A program made the translations under genes and the position numbers. From assembly GCA_965261455.1 (NCBI GenBank), contig OZ253453.1, positions 434,001 to 498,000 on the forward strand: 64,000 nucleotides of DNA, read 5' to 3'. Source of the stretch: DAOUKH01 sp965261455. Its GTDB lineage: Bacteria > Chloroflexota > Dehalococcoidia > SHYB01. The notes below the pieces were generated by a model. It made no database searches. It was not told the DNA's origin and saw only the letters and a list, made by a program, of their open reading frames with translations. Of the stretch, positions 59,519 to 64,000 are shown one piece after another; within the stretch, counting starts at the first letter, position 1; each line of letters begins with the position of its first letter.

Positions 59519-60751
59519 ATGGCTTACGACGATCAGCAAGAGCCACGCCACGGCGAGGACCTGAACGGCCCCGCCTCCGGTCCGTTTCGCCCCGCGGAGA
59601 CGCCGGAGCAGCAGTACGCGCAGCCGCGTTGGGCCGAAGCCCGGACCGGCAACGTCCCAACAGACACCCGCGAGTCGGGGCGCGGACGCTGGCTGTTCGC
59701 CGGGGCCGTCGCCTTGGTCGCGCTCGCGGTAGGGGTCGCGGCGGGCGCCGTCCTGCCCGAACGCGGTGACACCACGTTCTCGCTGCCCGCCTCGGCCAAG
59801 ATCGAAGCCTTCGACGAAGAGATCGTCCAAGCCGTCTACGACCGGTCGGTCTCCGCGGTGGCCCAGATCGAGGTCACCCAGAGACGGGACGAGATATTCC
59901 CCTTCTTTCAGCGCGAGCAAGGATCGGCGTTCCTCATTGACGAAGACGGGCGCTTCATCACCAATAGCCACGTCGTGACTGGGGCCCCGTCGGTCACCGT
60001 GATACTCGAGGACGGTACCCGGCTCCGCGGCGAGGTAAGCGGCATGGCCCTCTCGAACGACCTTGCCGTCGTCCGCGTCGATCCCAAGCGGGTCCGGGGC
60101 ATTGCACCGCTGCCGCTCGGTGACTCGGAACTGGTGGAGCCGGGGCAGCTCGCCATCGCCATCGGCAGCCCCTACGGCCTGCAAAGCTCGGTCACGGTGG
60201 GCGTCGTGAGCGGCGTCAACCGCACCCTGCCCTCGGATATTCACCACCCCATCGAGGGCATGATCCAGATGGACGCAGCGATCTTCCCCGGCAGCTCGGG
60301 CGGCCCGCTGCTGAACTCGCGGGGCGAAGTCATTGGGGTCAACACCGCGGTGGCGGAGAGCGGCGGCGACACGATCGGGTTCGCCGTCCCCAGCAACAGC
60401 ATCGCCGAACTTCTGGAGCGGATGGCCGCCGGTATGGAGACGGGCCGCCCGTGGCTCGGCGTTACGCTGCTGACGCTCAACGAGGAAATAGCGAATGAGT
60501 TGGGGCTGGAGACCGACGCGGGAATCTACATCACCGATGTCGTAGAGGACAGCCCCGCCGACCAGGGCGGCCTGCGGACCGGCGACGTCATTATCGGCGC
60601 GGGCGGCGACGAAATCGCGCGGTCCTCCGACTTAGTGGCCTTCCTCGAAGGCAAGCGCCCCGGCAACGCCGTGACGATCGACGTTCACCGCGACGGAAAC
60701 GAGACATCGATTACGGTGACGCTGGGCACGTGGCCCGATAGCCTTTCCTAA
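59519..60751 (+). CDS. HtrA/DegP-like membrane-anchored serine protease
   Basis: 410 aa. A ~60-residue cytoplasmic polar segment, one TM helix (WLFAGAVALVALAVGVAAGAVL), trypsin-like protease with catalytic His (TNSHVV), Asp (SNDLAVV) and Ser (PGSSGGP), and a C-terminal PDZ domain (ITDVVEDSPADQGGLRTGDVIIG). Extracytoplasmic quality-control protease. Start ATG at 59519 (MAYDDQQE); the in-frame upstream extension covers the divergent promoter. Confidence 0.94.
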   Translation: MAYDDQQEPRHGEDLNGPASGPFRPAETPEQQYAQPRWAEARTGNVPTDTRESGRGRWLFAGAVALVALAVGVAAGAVLPERGDTTFSLPASAKIEAFDEEIVQAVYDRSVSAVAQIEVTQRRDEIFPFFQREQGSAFLIDEDGRFITNSHVVTGAPSVTVILEDGTRLRGEVSGMALSNDLAVVRVDPKRVRGIAPLPLGDSELVEPGQLAIAIGSPYGLQSSVTVGVVSGVNRTLPSDIHHPIEGMIQMDAAIFPGSSGGPLLNSRGEVIGVNTAVAESGGDTIGFAVPSNSIAELLERMAAGMETGRPWLGVTLLTLNEEIANELGLETDAGIYITDVVEDSPADQGGLRTGDVIIGAGGDEIARSSDLVAFLEGKRPGNAVTIDVHRDGNETSITVTLGTWPDSLS

Positions 60752-60767
60752 ACGCATAATTCACTCT

Positions 60768-61532
60768 ATGTTGGCGGACTCCCACACCCACCTCGACCTG
60801 TTCACCGACGACGAGCTCGAGGCGATGGTCCCCCGCGCCGAGGCGGCGGGCGTCGGCATGATTGTCTGCGTCGGCTCGACCATCGAGTCGTCGCGCCGCG
60901 CCGTCGAGCTCGCCCGCCGTTTCGATTCCATCTACGCCGGCGTGGGGATGCATCCCATGGATCTCAAGGCGGCGTTTACCGACGGCGACTACCGCGCGCT
61001 GAAGGCGCTGGCGGTGTCTTCAGACAAGGTAGTCTGCGTCAGCGAGACGGGTCTCGACTTTCTCGATACCTCGCCCGACCGGGGCTGGCAGATGGAGGCG
61101 CTACGCGGGCACGTCCGCCTCGCCAAGGAGCTCGGCAAACCGCTCGACTTCCACGCTCGGGAGGCCTACGACGAGATTCTCGGCGTGCTGAAAGCGGAAG
61201 GAGCGGAGGAGACAGGCGCGATCTGGCACTACTTCCTCGGCGACGCTGAGAAGGCCGCGGAGGCGATAGCCCTGGGCTTCTATATCTCCTTGGCGAAGCC
61301 GCTGTTGCTCCGCCCTGAGCTGGCGGAGGCGGCGAAGCACATTCCCCTCGACCGCATCGTCTTGGAGACCGACTCCTACCCGCAGCCGTGGAAGAAGAAC
61401 CCGGCGCGGCGCACCGAGCCGTCGCACCTGCCGCTCGTCGCCGAGAAGCTAGCCGAGCTGAAGGGCGTCGGCGTGGCCGAGATCGAAGCGGCGACGACGG
61501 CGAATCTGAAGCGCGCCCTTCGCCTAGCGTGA
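60768..61532 (+). CDS. TatD-family metal-dependent hydrolase
   Basis: 254 aa. DSHTHLDLF (two His ligands), GMHPMDLK, SETGLDF (metal Glu), LDFHAREAYDE and LETDSYPQPW (metal Asp): all TatD positions. DNase or quality-control hydrolase. Start ATG at 60768 (MLADSHTHLD) has CATAAT 7 nt upstream and no Shine-Dalgarno, likely leaderless. Confidence 0.92.
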   Translation: MLADSHTHLDLFTDDELEAMVPRAEAAGVGMIVCVGSTIESSRRAVELARRFDSIYAGVGMHPMDLKAAFTDGDYRALKALAVSSDKVVCVSETGLDFLDTSPDRGWQMEALRGHVRLAKELGKPLDFHAREAYDEILGVLKAEGAEETGAIWHYFLGDAEKAAEAIALGFYISLAKPLLLRPELAEAAKHIPLDRIVLETDSYPQPWKKNPARRTEPSHLPLVAEKLAELKGVGVAEIEAATTANLKRALRLA

Positions 61533-61548
61533 TCGGCGGCGGGCCGCG

Positions 61549-62418
61549 CTACCCCGCGCCGGGGCGCTCCGCTTCCAGCGGTGTGTCGTCGAGGTTAGCC
61601 CACTCCCCCATCGACGCGTCGTAGACCGCCACCTCTTCGTAGCCGAGGAGCCGCAGGACGAACGCTCCGTGCGCCGCACGGATGCCCACCTGTCAGTAGG
61701 TGATCACGTCCTTGTTGGGCGTGACGCCGGCGGACCAGAGCAGCTCGCGCAGCTCGTCGGCGGGCTTGAGTACCTTGGTTACCGGATCGGCCAGGAAGTT
61801 AAGCCACTCCATGTGGACAGCGTTGGGGAGGCGCCCCGCCCGCTTGTTGCCGCGGTGATTGCGGCCCTCCCACTCGGCGTCGCTGCGCACGTCGAGCAGG
61901 GTCACGTCCTCGTCCTCGTCCTCGTCTTCGATGACTTCCCGGACCTCGTCGAGCAGCGCGATATGCTCGTCGCGGACGCGCGGGGAAAAGCTCGCCGGTG
62001 GATAGTCCGGCCTGTCCATCGAGACGGCGCGCTTCTCGGCGACCCACTTGTTGATGCCGCCGTCGAGCACCCTGCAGCGGGCGTGGCCGTAGTAGGCCAG
62101 CATCCACCAGAGACGGGCCGCCGTGTGGCCGCCCTCCGAGTCGTAGGCCACCACAAGCGTCTCGTTCCCGATGCCGAGGCCGCCCAGGAGCTCGGCGGCC
62201 TGCTCCGGCGGCATGACGTGAAGCCGGTCGCCGGGATCTTTCACGTAGCCGGCCCTATCGTCGCGGCCGATGCTGACCGCGCCGGGGATGTGGGCGCGGT
62301 CGTAGGCCTCGCGGGGACCCATGTCCACGATGCGGATGTCGGGCCGGTTCAGCCGCTCGGCGAGCCACTGCGTCTCGGCGAGCATCTGCGGGTTGACGTA
62401 ACCGCGGTCGTCGGGCAC
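61549..62418 (-). CDS. Probable selenoprotein: tandem-domain rhodanese (thiosulfate sulfurtransferase)
   Basis: 289 aa if the in-frame TGA at 61695-61693 (codon 242) encodes selenocysteine. Domain 1 (residues ~5-120: YDRAHIPGAVSIG) has Asp at its active-site Cys position, as usual for the inactive half. Domain 2 ends NKDVITY-U-QVGIRAAHGAFVLRLLGYEEVAVYDAS...EWANLDDTPLE: the U-x-x-G-x-R loop is the canonical C-x-x-G-x-R with UGA at the catalytic cysteine. The frame stays open 47 codons more, to a TAG, and these residues are required for the fold. Hairpin 10 nt after the UGA. Start GTG at 62418, AGGAG upstream. A conventional caller would report a protein truncated at codon 241. Confidence 0.87.
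61666..61682 (-). promoter_or_regulatory. Candidate bacterial SECIS hairpin (rhodanese)
   Basis: On the minus strand UCCGUGC-GGC-GCACGGA: perfect 7-bp stem, loop starting with G, loop 17 nt after the UGA; same geometry as the hairpin at 26341-26357. Confidence 0.75.
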
Positions 62419-62433
62419 GGCGGCGCTCCTGGC

Positions 62434-62439
62434 TATAAT
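62434..62439 (+). promoter_or_regulatory. -10 hexamer TATAAT
   Basis: TATAAT on the plus strand in the divergent region between the rhodanese and the CaiB gene at 62544; ~105 nt before its ATG. No -35 recognised. Confidence 0.4.
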
Positions 62440-62543
62440 GTGGCCGCGTAGCCGCGGCTCGCCGTCCATTCTACACGTCCACGGCTATCGAGCCCCCCGC
62501 CCGTGGCAAGGACTCCGGCGCGGCGGGACGGAAGGAGCACGCC

Positions 62544-63737
62544 ATGCCCGGACCCCTGGACGGGATCACTGTCCTCGACCTCACCCGCATCCTCGCCGGC
62601 CCGTTCTGCACGATGACGCTCGGCGACCTCGGGGCCGAGGTCATCAAGATCGAGCACCCCAACGGGGGCGATCCCGCGCGGGGCAATGGCCCATTCGTCG
62701 AGGGCTACAGCTCGTACTTCCTCAGCGTTAACCGGGGCAAGCGCAGCGTGACGCTCGATCTCCACACGAGCCGGGGCGTGGAGCTCCTGCGCCGGCTCGC
62801 CGAGAAGGCCGACGTCCTCGTCGAAAACTTCAGGCCCGGCACCATGGACCGGTTCGGCCTCGGGCCCGAAGACCTGGTGCGCCGGGCGCCCGGGCTCATC
62901 TACTGCTCGATCTCCGGCTTTGGACAGACGGGCCCCTACGCCGGCCTGCCCGCCCTCGACATCATCGTCCAGGGCATGGGCGGTATCATGAGCATCACCG
63001 GCGAACCCGGCGGTCCCCCCGTCCGGCCCGGCACCTCCATCGGCGACATTGCCGGTGGACTCTACGGCGCCGTTGGCGTCCTCTCGGCCCTGGTCGAGCG
63101 CGCCGTCAGCGGCAAGGGCCAGCACGTCGACATCGGCATGATGGACTGCCAACTCGCCATACAGGAAAACGCACTTGCCCGTTTCTTCGCCACCGGCGAA
63201 GTCCCCGGCCCTATCGGCACCCGCCATCCCATCGCCACCCCCTTCCAGGCCTTCGAAGCCGCTGACGGCTGGATTGTCGTCGCCGTCTTCGGCGGGCTCA
63301 ACGACCGCTGGCCCCTCTTCTGCGCCGTCATCGACCGCGTCGACCTCATCGACGACCCCGACTACGAGACCGGATGGACGCGTACCCAGCACTACGATCG
63401 GCTCGCACCCGTCCTCAACGAGGCGCTGCGCGCCCGCACCGTCGATGACTGGGTCGCTCGTTTTCGGGAAGCCGACATCCCCTGCGGGCCGCTCAACCGC
63501 ATCGACCAAGTCGCCGCCGATCCGCAGGTCGCGGCCCGCGGCATGATCGTCGAGGCCCAGGGGCCCGGCGGCGAAAAGCTCAAGGTCGTCGCCAGTCCGG
63601 TTAATCTCAGCCGAACTACCTTACCCGTCCCCAGCGCCTCCCCAGGGTTGGGCGACGACACGGCGTGGGCGCTCGGCGGCCTCCTCGGCGTGGACGACAC
63701 CGAAATCGAGGCCCTGCGCCGCGAAGGCGTGGTATAA
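62544..63737 (+). CDS. CaiB/BaiF CoA-transferase
   Basis: 397 aa. ITVLDLTRILAGPFCTMTLGDLGAEVIKIEHP, NRGKRSVTLDLHTSRGVEL, catalytic Asp in TSIGDIAGGLYGAVG, GKGQHVDIGMMD and a C-terminal GDDTAWALGG. The most canonical class III transferase here (formyl-CoA-transferase-like). Start ATG at 62544 after GGAAGGAGC. Ends at a strong hairpin shared with the convergent gene. Confidence 0.95.
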   Translation: MPGPLDGITVLDLTRILAGPFCTMTLGDLGAEVIKIEHPNGGDPARGNGPFVEGYSSYFLSVNRGKRSVTLDLHTSRGVELLRRLAEKADVLVENFRPGTMDRFGLGPEDLVRRAPGLIYCSISGFGQTGPYAGLPALDIIVQGMGGIMSITGEPGGPPVRPGTSIGDIAGGLYGAVGVLSALVERAVSGKGQHVDIGMMDCQLAIQENALARFFATGEVPGPIGTRHPIATPFQAFEAADGWIVVAVFGGLNDRWPLFCAVIDRVDLIDDPDYETGWTRTQHYDRLAPVLNEALRARTVDDWVARFREADIPCGPLNRIDQVAADPQVAARGMIVEAQGPGGEKLKVVASPVNLSRTTLPVPSASPGLGDDTAWALGGLLGVDDTEIEALRREGVV

Positions 63738-63741
63738 CGAG

Positions 63742-63767
63742 AAAGGGCCTCCCTGCGGAGGCCCTTT
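63742..63767. terminator. Bidirectional terminator
   Basis: AAAGGGCCTCC-CTGC-GGAGGCCCTTT, an 11-bp perfect stem with A/T-rich flanks on both sides, between convergent genes. Confidence 0.85.
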
Positions 63768-63789
63768 GAATTTCGCGGTCGCGCCGACG

Positions 63790-64000
63790 CTAGGCCATGA
63801 ACGAGTCCACGAGCTCTGCTGCCGTGCGCTCTTTGCCCTTAGACGCGGCGATCTTCACCCGCTCGTGGAACGGCGTCGAGTCGGGCCGCTCGTAGAAGAC
63901 GCCCAGAGGGATGCCCTCCGCGCGGGTGAGCGCGCGGGCCTGGTCGAGGTCGGTGGGGTCGTGGTCCTCGCCGATGTCCCACGCTATGGGCTCGATACCC
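63790..64000 (-). CDS. C-terminal end of a probable 2-oxoacid:ferredoxin oxidoreductase beta subunit (partial)
   Basis: The last 70 codons of a minus-strand gene that starts beyond the window: GIEPIAWDIGEDHDPTDLDQ, then IPLGVFYERPDSTPFHERV, ending AAELVDSFMA. The EDHDPTD...PLGVFY block is reminiscent of the tail of KorB/2-oxoglutarate-ferredoxin oxidoreductase beta subunits (TPP-binding). Only the 3' end is visible, so the assignment is tentative. Confidence 0.6.
   Translation of the reverse strand, partial: GIEPIAWDIGEDHDPTDLDQARALTRAEGIPLGVFYERPDSTPFHERVKIAASKGKERTAAELVDSFMA

Overview
GC-rich bacterial window with short intergenic gaps, mixed ATG/GTG/TTG starts and ordinary use of TGA as a stop. 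The gene content includes seven CaiB/BaiF CoA-transferases, PF04909 amidohydrolases, an LLM-class F420-type oxidoreductase, a kynurenine-formamidase-like cyclase, secreted proteins on Thr/Pro-rich stalks and a MoeA-periplasmic-binding-protein fusion. This resembles uncultivated Chloroflexota (Dehalococcoidia/SAR202-like or sponge-associated lineages). That assignment is inferred from gene content only; there is no rRNA or tRNA gene in the window.

Layout. 1-2.1 kb: a VapBC pair lies between an amidohydrolase and a second, broken copy of that gene's 3' end. 2.2-8.6 kb: a minus-strand sufBCDSU operon followed by an Rrf2 regulator with an IscR-like cysteine triad and by yajQ; a palindrome overlaps the suf promoter. 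8.7-20.1 kb: accessory and housekeeping genes (RDD protein, Nudix, MoeA-PBP, thiolase-like protein, K+ channel, secreted HNH nuclease, second MoeA, D-2-hydroxyacid dehydrogenase) separated by a family of dispersed intergenic repeats. 20.1-27.3 kb: a CaiB gene, a cupredoxin, a urate-oxidase-N membrane protein, and a rubrerythrin / Fe-S protein / DUF3501 cassette facing a DUF4149 membrane protein and an AhpD/CMD-family gene. 27.5-36.8 kb: PhdYefM-PIN toxin-antitoxin, acyltransferase, ankyrin lipoprotein, cyclase, LLM oxidoreductase and two large secreted stalked proteins, the first frameshifted at a C7 tract. 36.9-44.2 kb: a serine recombinase lacking its catalytic residues, a zinc-ribbon coiled-coil protein, an SDR, RadA, an amidohydrolase and a CaiB gene. 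44.2-52.9 kb: cupredoxin, two CaiB genes, MetH, a cysteine-dioxygenase-like protein and an ABC permease/ATPase pair. 53-57.3 kb: two small proteins, two hot-dog hydratases and two overlapping CaiB genes. 57.4-64 kb: two-component system, HtrA protease, TatD, a tandem rhodanese, a CaiB gene and the 3' end of a probable 2-oxoacid:ferredoxin oxidoreductase beta subunit.

Main discovery: two genes that look truncated by a TGA read straight through it into the rest of their family domain, and in both the TGA sits exactly at a catalytic cysteine: CxxU in the AhpD/CMD protein (TGA at 26371-26373) and the U-x-x-G-x-R loop of the rhodanese (TGA at 61693-61695). Each TGA is followed at 17-20 nt by a perfect 7-bp hairpin with a 3-nt loop beginning with G, the geometry of bacterial SECIS elements. 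Both are very probably selenoproteins, implying selenocysteine machinery elsewhere in the genome.

Other themes: several genes appear leaderless (a -10 hexamer 6-7 nt before ATG), and two of the seven CaiB proteins lack the catalytic Asp, one of them in an overlapping pair with an Asp-containing partner, suggesting a heteromeric CoA-transferase.
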